From a virus, in the IMG/VR virus record IMGVR_UViG_3300027719_000284, positions 1 to 37,323 of that record: DNA of 37,323 bases; one strand, given 5' to 3'. Below, piece after piece: positions 7,225-14,732 of this stretch. The position numbers and the translations under genes are program-made. The notes beneath the pieces were generated by a model. It searched no databases, was not told the DNA's origin, and saw nothing but the letters and a program-made list of their open reading frames with translations. Each line of letters opens with the position of its first letter. Positions within the stretch are counted from its first letter, which is position 1.

Positions 7225-8151
7225 ATGACGCTGAAGGACATGATCGAGTACGCGGTGAGCAAGGCCAGCCTGGGGAATCCCGGCGAGGTCGACGCCAAGG
7301 TCTGGTCTTTCGCCGTCATGGCTTTGAACCGGCAGGCGGAATTGATTTGGAACCGGCGGGACTGGCTCAACAGCAAAGTGGTCAATTTGGCCGTGACGAC
7401 CAGTGAGCAGATCGTGACGTTGCCGGACTACGTGGATTTCGTCATGGCGGCCAGGATCGGGGCGACGGCGTTGGAGGTTAGGGACGTGGTGCTGATGAAC
7501 TACCAGAGCCCGTTGGACTTCGAGGCGGTCGGGGCCAACGTCGACTTCTACCCGCTGCCGCATGCGCCGACGTTGCGGCAGCCTGCGGAATTGACGGAGC
7601 TGGTGTTCCGGTCGGAGAACAAGGGCGACACGACGCAGACCGTCCGGTTGTCCGGGGTGAACGAGGCGGGCGTCCTCAACTGGGAGGAGCTCGTGTTGCA
7701 GGGGCTCGATCCAACCAGGACGGCGCAGCGGTACACGGAGGTCAAGGGGATCAGCAAGGAAGCGACGGCGGGGGCGGTGAGCCTTTACGCCGGGGACGAG
7801 GTTATCGCCCGGCTGGGGGCGCGGGACTCGTTGAGCGCGTACCGTCGGGTGGCGCTGGGCAAGAGGCCGGAGAAGGAGATCACGGTCGTTTTTCAGGCGA
7901 AGCGGAAGTTCGTGTGGATGACCAGCAATTTCGACGTGTTCCCGGTGGCCGAGGCAGAGGGGGCGGTGGTCGACGCGCTGGTGGCCGAGCTCTACGAGTT
8001 CGCCGGGAAGCCGGAGCTGGCCGTACAGTCGAAGGCGCAGAGCGAGGAGAAGCTGCGGACGCTGGAGCGGGCGTTGGATTGCCAGGCGGCCAGGGAGTGC
8101 AGGATTGTCCCGATGAACCCGATGTACGCGGAAATCGGGATGTTCAACTAG
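7225..8151 (+). CDS. Putative head-tail adaptor (connector) protein
   Basis: Likely ring protein that joins the portal to the short tail. I chose the ATG at 7225 (GGAG at 7212-7215) over an in-frame upstream ATG at 7111, because that start lies inside the previous gene and reads through the terminator hairpin. The 308-aa product begins with helices containing VMALNRQAELIWNRRDWLNS (about 32-51), the arginine/tryptophan-rich pattern found near the start of podoviral adaptor proteins, then a beta-rich middle and a C-terminal helical segment (LVAELYEFAGKPELAVQS, about 252-269). Position between head and tail-propeller genes supports the role. A T7 gp11-like identity is an inference from order. 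Confidence 0.6.
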   Translation: MTLKDMIEYAVSKASLGNPGEVDAKVWSFAVMALNRQAELIWNRRDWLNSKVVNLAVTTSEQIVTLPDYVDFVMAARIGATALEVRDVVLMNYQSPLDFEAVGANVDFYPLPHAPTLRQPAELTELVFRSENKGDTTQTVRLSGVNEAGVLNWEELVLQGLDPTRTAQRYTEVKGISKEATAGAVSLYAGDEVIARLGARDSLSAYRRVALGKRPEKEITVVFQAKRKFVWMTSNFDVFPVAEAEGAVVDALVAELYEFAGKPELAVQSKAQSEEKLRTLERALDCQAARECRIVPMNPMYAEIGMFN

Positions 8152-8163
8152 GAGGAGTGAGAG

Positions 8164-8463
8164 ATGAGCGCAGGCGGCAGCAACGGGTGGAGCGACGGGC
8201 AGATGACGGTAACGTCGCTGTCGATCAATTCCGGCTACGGGGTGAAGTGGCTGGTGTCGGCCAGGAATAGTGATGGTCGGACGCTCCGGGCGGACATTGA
8301 GGCGGCTTGGGACGCGCTCGGCGAGAACCTGCGACAGGGGGCGAAGCTGGTGGGCTCTGAGGGGCTGGTGTTTGAAGTGGTGGTCGAGGGAGGGTTCGTC
8401 AAGTTGGCGGTGACGCCGGATGACGCGAACTGGAGTTGGCGGACGAACGCTTACATCATTTGA
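8164..8463 (+). CDS. Small virion-associated protein, unknown
   Basis: 99-aa protein starting behind a strong ribosome site (AGGAGG, 8151-8156). It contains alternating hydrophobic strands (MTVTSLSINSGYGVKWLVSA, about 14-33; GLVFEVVVEGGFVKLAVT, about 67-84) around one helix (LRADIEAAWDALGENL), which suggests a small beta-rich structural protein. It lies 12 nt after the adaptor gene and 9 nt before a fibre gene. I do not recognise the family. Confidence 0.6.
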   Translation: MSAGGSNGWSDGQMTVTSLSINSGYGVKWLVSARNSDGRTLRADIEAAWDALGENLRQGAKLVGSEGLVFEVVVEGGFVKLAVTPDDANWSWRTNAYII

Positions 8464-8472
8464 GGTGCTGGA

Positions 8473-10131
8473 ATGGCTGAGATCACAAGGTTTGCGGCGG
8501 GGATTGGCGTCGAGATGGTCGCGGGCGTTGACCCGATATTGGCGAAGCTGGGCGGAAACGAGATTTTTCGCGTCGCCGTCGACGGGAAGATTTACACCAA
8601 TGGGGAGATGTTCGCAGCGGGGAACAACTACAAGGGCAGTTGGACGCCAAGCTCGGAGTCGCCGTCGCCGCCGGACGCGCTTCCTGGCGCTGGAGACATC
8701 TGGTTTTGCTTGGGGGATTGGGGTTTGTCCTGGGTTGCCGGAGACTTCGCCGTCTGGATCGACGACTATGGCTGGATGCGGATACCCGGCAGGGTCGCAC
8801 TAGACCGCAAAGCGGACCTCGTGGAAGGCAAGGGGCTTTCCGTCGAGGATTTCACCGCGGAACTGAAGGCGAAGTTGGAGGGGTTGAGCGACAACTACCG
8901 GGGATACCATGAAGACCAGGCGGCCTTGATGGCGGCCCTCCCGGTGGGGCAAGGGGGTTGGTACGCCACGGTGGAGAGCACCGACACGATCTGGATTTGG
9001 GACACGAAGACGGAGGCCTGGGTAAACACGGGGAGCAGCTCGGCGAACGGTAGCGGGGAGAACGTCGGGACGGGCGTTGAAGTCTTCGCGGGGCTGGACG
9101 TGGGGACGATGTTGTTTCGGACGATTGCGGGAGCCGATGGGGTATCGGTGTTTCGTGTCGGAACGGCACCAACGATACAGATCAAGTACCAAGTCGAGGC
9201 AAGAACCAGCGATTATGCCGCCAACGCTGACAATTTGGGAAAGATGTGGATGCGGAGCGACATTGCGGAGACCTTGAAGGTAGTGGTTCCGGGGTCGGGC
9301 GGAGCGATGGCGTGGAGTGCCGGAGCAACAATGCTTGCCACCAACAACCAACGTTGTGGTTTTGGCGGCATAACTTCCGCGGTCTGCGCGGGAGGCAGTT
9401 ATACCGCCATTGGCGGGGAAAAGTTTAACGGTGTGACGTGGACGGCTTACGGCCTATTATGGATTGGCGCGCATTCCGGAGCTTGCGGGAGCGAAAACGC
9501 GGCGCTGCTGGTGGCCGGGCGAGTAGGCGCAAGCATCTTGTCCCCGAGTGTTTCCCGTTGGGACGGGGTGGCGCTAAGCGCCGCTGCTTCCCTTGCGGCT
9601 GGTGAACGCTTTGCATTGTTTGGCACGGCGTCCGCCGCCGTGTTGGCGGGGGGCAACGTGGCGGCGAACACATCGACCTACACGCCAACCACGTCGTCGG
9701 CGGTGTTCAATGGGGTAACATGGAGCGTCACCGGCAGTGTTGGTGTGGCAAAAGATATGAATGGTGGTTGTGGCACGCCCACGGCTGGGATTGAGTTCGG
9801 AGGACAACATTCAAACTCTGGCTACAGGATTGACGATGGCACGGCTCACTTGTTCAATGGTCTTGCATGGACATCGGCAAGCCCGTTGAACTCAAGTTAC
9901 ACCAATGCTCTCCATGTGTCTGGCTGCGGCACGCAGACGCAGGCATTGTGCTGCAAGCGGTATGCGGAAAAATATGAGGCTGGAAGTTGGGTGAGCCAGT
10001 CCGAGATCGGCTCGGTCACTTGTTCGGCCGGCGGAGTGGGTGGAGCCGTGGCTTATGGTTACAACAGGGCTATGATCTATGGGATGCCGGTGGTGGGCTT
10101 TTGCGTTAAAAAAATTAAATTAGAAGACTAA
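8473..10131 (+). CDS. Tail fibre/receptor-binding protein with kelch-like repeats
   Basis: 552-aa fibre candidate. The N-terminal 110 residues probably anchor it. A stalk-like region with GKGLSVEDFTAELKAKLEG (about 119-137) follows. The C-terminal half contains at least five repeats spaced 40-50 residues apart, each with an aromatic-glycine-tryptophan core: FNGVTWTA (318), WDGVALSA (363), FNGVTWSV (412), FNGLAWTS (461) and YEAGSWVS (501). Between them are alanine/glycine strands such as AALLVAGR and AAVLAGGN, the pattern of kelch/BNR beta-propellers that bind sugars. Base composition drifts toward AT after about 9100, as expected for exchangeable host-range domains. The exact fold needs a structure prediction. 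Confidence 0.7.
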   Translation: MAEITRFAAGIGVEMVAGVDPILAKLGGNEIFRVAVDGKIYTNGEMFAAGNNYKGSWTPSSESPSPPDALPGAGDIWFCLGDWGLSWVAGDFAVWIDDYGWMRIPGRVALDRKADLVEGKGLSVEDFTAELKAKLEGLSDNYRGYHEDQAALMAALPVGQGGWYATVESTDTIWIWDTKTEAWVNTGSSSANGSGENVGTGVEVFAGLDVGTMLFRTIAGADGVSVFRVGTAPTIQIKYQVEARTSDYAANADNLGKMWMRSDIAETLKVVVPGSGGAMAWSAGATMLATNNQRCGFGGITSAVCAGGSYTAIGGEKFNGVTWTAYGLLWIGAHSGACGSENAALLVAGRVGASILSPSVSRWDGVALSAAASLAAGERFALFGTASAAVLAGGNVAANTSTYTPTTSSAVFNGVTWSVTGSVGVAKDMNGGCGTPTAGIEFGGQHSNSGYRIDDGTAHLFNGLAWTSASPLNSSYTNALHVSGCGTQTQALCCKRYAEKYEAGSWVSQSEIGSVTCSAGGVGGAVAYGYNRAMIYGMPVVGFCVKKIKLED

Positions 10132-10148
10132 TCACAGGGAGAGTTGAG

Positions 10149-10862
10149 ATGGAAGATTTGACCGCGAAACAGGCGTTGGACATCGTGAGGCCGAGCAAGT
10201 TCCTGGGCGTCGAGGACTGGGGCGCGCTGGAGGGGATGATGCCGGAGCTGCTGGACACGAACCGGAAGAAACAGATTTGGCGCACCGAGACGGAGATGCG
10301 GATCAGCGTGCTCAATGACATGAAGCACCCGACCGACGGCTCGAAGTATTGGCAGGCTGTCAGGGAGCAGGCTTGCTTCTTCGACGCCCTGGTGTCGTTA
10401 AGCTTCGAGTACCGGAAGAACAATTTGAAGTTGCGGCGGTTGGCCGTAAAGCTGGCGTCGCTGGAGGACGAGCTGGACATCGAGGAGTGCCAGATCGACA
10501 TCGAGGAGCTGGACTACCGGCGTGCGGACATGGAGCTGCAAGCGAAAGACCGGATGCGGGAACTGAAGCTCTGGAGCGAGATCAAGGGCGAGCTGGAGTC
10601 CAAGGGCGGGTTCGACAAGGAGAACGTCGACACGGACCAGCTCGTCGGCTACGCCAAGCGGTTCATCCTGGAGGCGCACAATGCCATGGCGACGGGGGCT
10701 AACTTGTCGGTGAGCGAGGCGGGAAACCTGTTCGGGCTGGCGCAGGCGGCGGTGTCCAAGGCGAACGAGAAGGGGTTGCTCGGCCAGGTGCTGGCGGGTT
10801 TGCCGTTGGCGTTGGTTGACGCCGTGCTGCCCGCTATTGGCTTCAAAAAACTGGAGGCTTGA
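10149..10862 (+). CDS. Coiled-coil protein of the tail region, unknown
   Basis: 237-aa protein, strongly helical and charged in the middle (residues about 90-150, with LASLEDELDIEECQIDIEEL), then a more neutral C-terminal half with GLAQAAVSKANEKG and a hydrophobic end (LAGLPLALVDAVLPAIGF, about 214-231) that could insert in or lie against a membrane. The start has GGGAGAG upstream. It sits between two fibre genes and its stop is separated from the next ATG by one base. It may be a fibre connector or chaperone, but I recognise no family. Confidence 0.6.
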   Translation: MEDLTAKQALDIVRPSKFLGVEDWGALEGMMPELLDTNRKKQIWRTETEMRISVLNDMKHPTDGSKYWQAVREQACFFDALVSLSFEYRKNNLKLRRLAVKLASLEDELDIEECQIDIEELDYRRADMELQAKDRMRELKLWSEIKGELESKGGFDKENVDTDQLVGYAKRFILEAHNAMATGANLSVSEAGNLFGLAQAAVSKANEKGLLGQVLAGLPLALVDAVLPAIGFKKLEA

Positions 10863-10863
10863 A

Positions 10864-11967
10864 ATGGACGGAACAGCTTTGATTCAATTTGGCGGAGGGA
10901 AGAGCGGCGGGACGGGGGCGGTCGCCAGCGTCAACGGGCGGGCGGGGGCGATCGTCCTGGCGAAGGGCGACGTGGGGCTGGGGGACGTGGACAACACGGC
11001 GGACAGCGCCAAGCCCGTGTCCACGGCGCAAGCCGCGGCGCTGGCGCTCAAGGCCGACACGTTGACGGCGGACACCACCGCCACTATCGGCGTGTCGGGG
11101 AAGGCTAGCGTTCCGCTTTCCGCTGTCGCCTGCACCGACGAAGGATCGGGGCTGGTAGGTTTCGCCGTGCCGTCACACACCTTCACCCCCGGAGACGTGC
11201 TGCGGTTGCCGTCCTCCACGCTCACCAATTATAACAGCGTGGACTTGACGGTTGACGCAGCGACAACCACCACGAAGGTTGTCGTCTCTGGCGCCGCCTA
11301 CGCCGCAGAGACGATGGTGGCGACGCAGTTCCTCTTGTACAAACAACCCGCCACGGCGGCGCAGATCCAGGCGTTGATCGACGCCGTGCCCAAGAATCTC
11401 AACGGCAAAACGCTTATTTTTCAGTTCCAGGACGGTCTATATAATTTATCAACGGGGCTCACGTTCACGTTTTTTTCCAACGGTATCCTGCGTATCTACG
11501 GCAAAGCGGTGGATAATACAACGGGCGAGAACAAACGTGTTGTATTGGTATCTGGCAGCACCGCCGCAGTAATCGTGTCCTATGGTTCGGCTGTCGTCAT
11601 GGTTAGATACCTCAAAACTCGCATTGCGGTAGGATCGACAACCGCGGCCGCGATCTCCTTTGTCGCCGTGCCCCATGGTTGCTCCATCCAATATTGCTCA
11701 ACCGTCTGCGATAGCGATGGTGCGGGAATTGCAGTCGCCGCCAGCCCCGCCGTCTTGTTGTCATATAACTTTTTCAGCGGTGGGACATATGGTGTCAGCG
11801 CCACCGCAACATCTGAGCTCGCATCTAATTACGGGCTATCTTCGCCAATACTTCCCCCCGCCTACGGACTACGTAGCGATGCGTCAACCATCTACAAATA
11901 TAACACCACACAACCCACAGGATCAACACAAGCGGAGCTAAAGGCGAACGGTGGACAGATATACTAG
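10864..11967 (+). CDS. Tail fibre with beta-helix-like C-terminus
   Basis: 367-aa fibre. I use the ATG at 10864, one base after the upstream stop and behind GGAGG (10853-10857). Residues about 18-55 (ASVNGRAGAIVLAKGDVGLG, then DVDNTADSAKPVSTAQAAAL) are the classic phage fibre module found in many unrelated tail fibres. From about 170 onward the protein is rich in short strands and turns (GLTFTFFSNGILRIYG; HGCSIQYCSTVCDSDGAGI), like the right-handed beta-helices of tailspikes, ending in LKANGGQIY. The C-terminal half is clearly more AT-rich than the N-terminal half, which indicates a swapped receptor-binding part. No catalytic residues can be assigned. Confidence 0.75.
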   Translation: MDGTALIQFGGGKSGGTGAVASVNGRAGAIVLAKGDVGLGDVDNTADSAKPVSTAQAAALALKADTLTADTTATIGVSGKASVPLSAVACTDEGSGLVGFAVPSHTFTPGDVLRLPSSTLTNYNSVDLTVDAATTTTKVVVSGAAYAAETMVATQFLLYKQPATAAQIQALIDAVPKNLNGKTLIFQFQDGLYNLSTGLTFTFFSNGILRIYGKAVDNTTGENKRVVLVSGSTAAVIVSYGSAVVMVRYLKTRIAVGSTTAAAISFVAVPHGCSIQYCSTVCDSDGAGIAVAASPAVLLSYNFFSGGTYGVSATATSELASNYGLSSPILPPAYGLRSDASTIYKYNTTQPTGSTQAELKANGGQIY

Positions 11968-11996
11968 TCAAGGCAATCAATAACAGAAGGTGCAAA

Positions 11997-12512
11997 ATGA
12001 AAATCGCTTATCGCAAAGACAACGCTGGTATCGTCGCCATCGAAGATGGTCTCAACGCCGACCTCTTGGCCGGCGGGCTTGCGTTGCTGGTGTGTGGCGA
12101 CGTTCCCGGCGTGCTCGACGCCGACGGGCAAGTCATCCCCGGCAAAACACTGGCGGACGCGCCTGGAGCCGCGGAGCTTCTTAAAGCCGACATCTGCGCT
12201 CGAATCGACAATAAGACCGGGGCGGACATCCTAGCGGGATTCGACTATCGTGGCGTCCATTTCAAATTGACCGCGGAGGATCAACTCAATTTCGCGAACG
12301 CCTATGTGGCCCGCGAGGACTTGCCCTATCCACTTCCTGTCAAGGGTGCGGGGCTGGTGTTCCTGACACTGGCGGACGCCGCGGAGGTCAAGGCGTTCTA
12401 TCTGGCGGGATTGGCGTTCGTCCAGGGACGGCTGGCCGCGGGCTGGGCGGCCAAGCTGGCGTTGGATTCCTTGACACTGGCCGAACTGGCGGCTTATGAG
12501 GTGGCGGCATGA
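11997..12512 (+). CDS. Tail-fibre-associated protein with DUF4376-like domain
   Basis: 171-aa protein behind a fibre gene. The second half resembles DUF4376, found in tail fibre assembly-type proteins: ICARIDNKTGADILAGFDY (about 64-82), YVAREDLPYPLPVKG (about 103-117) and VKAFYLAGLAFVQGRLAAGW (about 131-150). The N-terminal 55 residues look like the small strand-rich part seen ahead of this domain. By family position it may help fold or attach the preceding fibre. It overlaps the next gene by the 4-nt sequence ATGA (12509-12512). Confidence 0.7.
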   Translation: MKIAYRKDNAGIVAIEDGLNADLLAGGLALLVCGDVPGVLDADGQVIPGKTLADAPGAAELLKADICARIDNKTGADILAGFDYRGVHFKLTAEDQLNFANAYVAREDLPYPLPVKGAGLVFLTLADAAEVKAFYLAGLAFVQGRLAAGWAAKLALDSLTLAELAAYEVAA

Positions 12513-12721
12513 CGATCACCGGGGACATTGTGACGTTGTACATGGCGATCATGACGCCGATCCTAGGGGTGCTGGGGTTCCTGTGGCGCGAGCTGGTCGG
12601 AATCCGCAAGGACATCGCGGCGACAGTCACCCATGAGACCTGCGAGAAGCGCCGGGACAAGTGCCCCTGCGTGAAAGAGGTGATGGAGCTGAAGAGGCGG
12701 CTTGAACATGGCGAGCACTGA
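12509..12721 (+). CDS. Small membrane protein, holin-like topology
   Basis: 70-aa protein with one predicted membrane segment (about 8-28, TLYMAIMTPILGVLGFLW) followed by a charged cytoplasm-type tail with three cysteines (ETCEKRRDKCPCVKEV) and a basic helix (ELKRRLEHGEH). It is translationally coupled to the preceding gene by ATGA and overlaps the next gene. The topology would fit a small holin or other tail-region membrane protein. No endolysin is adjacent, so lysis function is only one possibility. Confidence 0.6.
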   Translation: MTITGDIVTLYMAIMTPILGVLGFLWRELVGIRKDIAATVTHETCEKRRDKCPCVKEVMELKRRLEHGEH

Positions 12722-14714
12722 CTACCAGGTGGATTTCAGCGGCGGGATGGACGGTCGCAAAGAGCCGGGGCTTCTGGCTCCAACCCAATTCGCTTCCATG
12801 CGGAACGGGGAGCTGGAGGGTGGCAAACCCCGGACTCGGCGCGGCTGTCTGTTCCACCGCTCGTTGCCGGGGGCGGGGGCGGTTCGCGGTTCCTGCGTGT
12901 TCACGGACCAGGACACGGGGCTGCAACGTGGCGTCGTGGCGGTCAACAGGACGGGCGGGGGGCTGGCGTTCCATGTGTGGTCGGAGCACTCGGTCACGGT
13001 GGAGATTCTCGACGCGCCGGAGGAGGACGCCCGGGAGGGGGAGGTTAATTTCTGCCAGGCGGGCGGGTTTCTTTACGTCTTCCGGGGCGAGGGCTTCACG
13101 CCCTGGCGTTGGGATGGGAAGGGGGCGTTCGAGAAGGTGGAGACGCGGCGCTGGTCGGTGATCGCCAACAGCTACTGGACGGGCGGGAGCGTCTACGTCT
13201 CCACCGAGAAGGCGGTGTGCTGGAGGAAGGGCGATGTGGTGAGGAACTTCGTCGGGGCGATGCTAGACTGGGACAAGTTGACGGACAAGCGCAAGAAGGA
13301 GTTCGGCAGCCAGGCGAAGTACGAGGCCTGGCGGGACGAGCGGGAAGTCAAGGAGTGGAGCGAGCTGACCGACGAGGAACGGGGGTTCTGGGAGACCGCC
13401 GAAGCGTACAACGCCCGGATGACGGAGCGGAAGGCGGCCACGGCCAACGTCAACAAGGTTATCAGCCCGACGGAGTTTTTGCTGGACGGGCTCGACGACG
13501 ACGAGGAGCTTTGGGTGGTCGGTGATCCGCTCGAGGTGACGACGGCGGAGATGGACAAATTACCGTCCTCCGGACGGGCCGAGTACGCCGGGAACCGGCT
13601 CTGGGTCGCCACGGGCTGGGCGGAGCTCTACGCTTCGGACATCCTGGACGTGGAGACGTTCGACTACGCCAAGGCCAGCTTCCAGGTCAATAGCGGCGAC
13701 GGCGGGCGGATCGCGCGGACGCTGGGATACCAGGACAGCAGCATCCTGGTGTTCAAGGACAACGCCGTCTACGTGGTGGAGAACATCTACGCCAGCGTCG
13801 GCTCGCAGACGGTGAAGATGCTGACGCCGGACGGTTGCGCGGCTGCGGGGAGCGTCTGCCAGGCGGGGGACGAGGTGTTGTTCCTGAGCCGCCGGGGGGT
13901 GTTGGGGCTGCGGCAGACGGAGAGCCAGCGGTCGCAGGCTATCGTCGCCGCCTTGAGCGACCCGGTGAAGCCGCTGCTCGACGCGGCCAACTGGGGCTAC
14001 GCCGACAAGATGCGGGCGGTGGTGTTCGGCAACTACTACATCTTGGCGTTGCCGATGGACGGGCAGACGACGAACCGCTCGGCGTTGGTCTATGACCTGG
14101 CCCTGCGCTGCTGGCTGGGGCGCTGGGATTTTCAGACGGGGGTGAAGGAATGGGCCGTGCTGCGGCGCGCCGGAAGGGATTGCCTGTTCTTCGTCGGGGA
14201 GGATTGCGAGGTTTACCGGATGTTCGCCGACGAGTACCGCGACGCCGGGGAGCCGCTGGCGTTCGAGTTGATGAGCCGTTCCTTCGCGCCTGGGGCTCCG
14301 CTGGGGGGCAAGGTGACGCGGAAGGGCTTCGCGGGGCTCTGGAGCAGGGGGGCGGCGTTCGGCGTCGATTTGACGAGCCGGAAGCGGCCCTTCGAGGGGC
14401 AAGCGGGAGTGGTGGGGCGGACGCCGAACTACGTGAAGTTCACGACGGCGGGCAAGGGGGATTTCGTGGAGGACAACCGCAACGGCGACCAGAGGACTCC
14501 GGGCCGGGAGGATTACGCACCAGTGGTGGTGCCGGCTGAAGGGCTGCTGGTGCCGGCCGAGGGCGTGGGGGTCGACGCGGCGCAGTACTGGGAGGAGACG
14601 TTCAACGCTCCGGACTACGGGAACGGGTTCCAGTTGACGGTGAGGGCGACGGGCGGGACGGTGAAGGTGGACGCTTTGGCGATCATGGCCGACGACACTA
14701 TCAGGGCGAAATAA
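12708..14714 (+). CDS. Beta-propeller tail (hub/tubular) protein
   Basis: 668-aa structural protein. The N-terminal DFSGGMDGRKEPGLLAPTQF (about 8-27) and the next stretch with RNGELEGGKPRTRRG are characteristic of podoviral tail proteins that thread through the hub (T7 gp12/P22 gp10-like in role). The middle and C-terminal parts repeat short beta blades, including VLFLSRRGVLGLRQT (near 390) and FGNYYILALPMDGQT (near 443) followed by a WLGRWDF blade. A helical, highly charged insertion occurs at about 195-245 (LTDKRKKEFGSQAKYEAW). The ATG at 12708 is used; it overlaps the preceding gene by 14 nt. T7/P22 correspondence is inferred from pattern and gene order. Confidence 0.7.
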   Translation: MASTDYQVDFSGGMDGRKEPGLLAPTQFASMRNGELEGGKPRTRRGCLFHRSLPGAGAVRGSCVFTDQDTGLQRGVVAVNRTGGGLAFHVWSEHSVTVEILDAPEEDAREGEVNFCQAGGFLYVFRGEGFTPWRWDGKGAFEKVETRRWSVIANSYWTGGSVYVSTEKAVCWRKGDVVRNFVGAMLDWDKLTDKRKKEFGSQAKYEAWRDEREVKEWSELTDEERGFWETAEAYNARMTERKAATANVNKVISPTEFLLDGLDDDEELWVVGDPLEVTTAEMDKLPSSGRAEYAGNRLWVATGWAELYASDILDVETFDYAKASFQVNSGDGGRIARTLGYQDSSILVFKDNAVYVVENIYASVGSQTVKMLTPDGCAAAGSVCQAGDEVLFLSRRGVLGLRQTESQRSQAIVAALSDPVKPLLDAANWGYADKMRAVVFGNYYILALPMDGQTTNRSALVYDLALRCWLGRWDFQTGVKEWAVLRRAGRDCLFFVGEDCEVYRMFADEYRDAGEPLAFELMSRSFAPGAPLGGKVTRKGFAGLWSRGAAFGVDLTSRKRPFEGQAGVVGRTPNYVKFTTAGKGDFVEDNRNGDQRTPGREDYAPVVVPAEGLLVPAEGVGVDAAQYWEETFNAPDYGNGFQLTVRATGGTVKVDALAIMADDTIRAK

Positions 14715-14732
14715 TTTTCAAGGAGACGGAAT

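Noticed and set aside
8473-10131. Diversity-generating retroelement target at the fibre C-terminus
   Set aside because: No reverse transcriptase gene and no matching template repeat were seen in the window.
12509-12721. Confident holin call
   Set aside because: One membrane segment and a charged tail are compatible, but there is no endolysin or spanin next to it, so the entry stays a small membrane protein.
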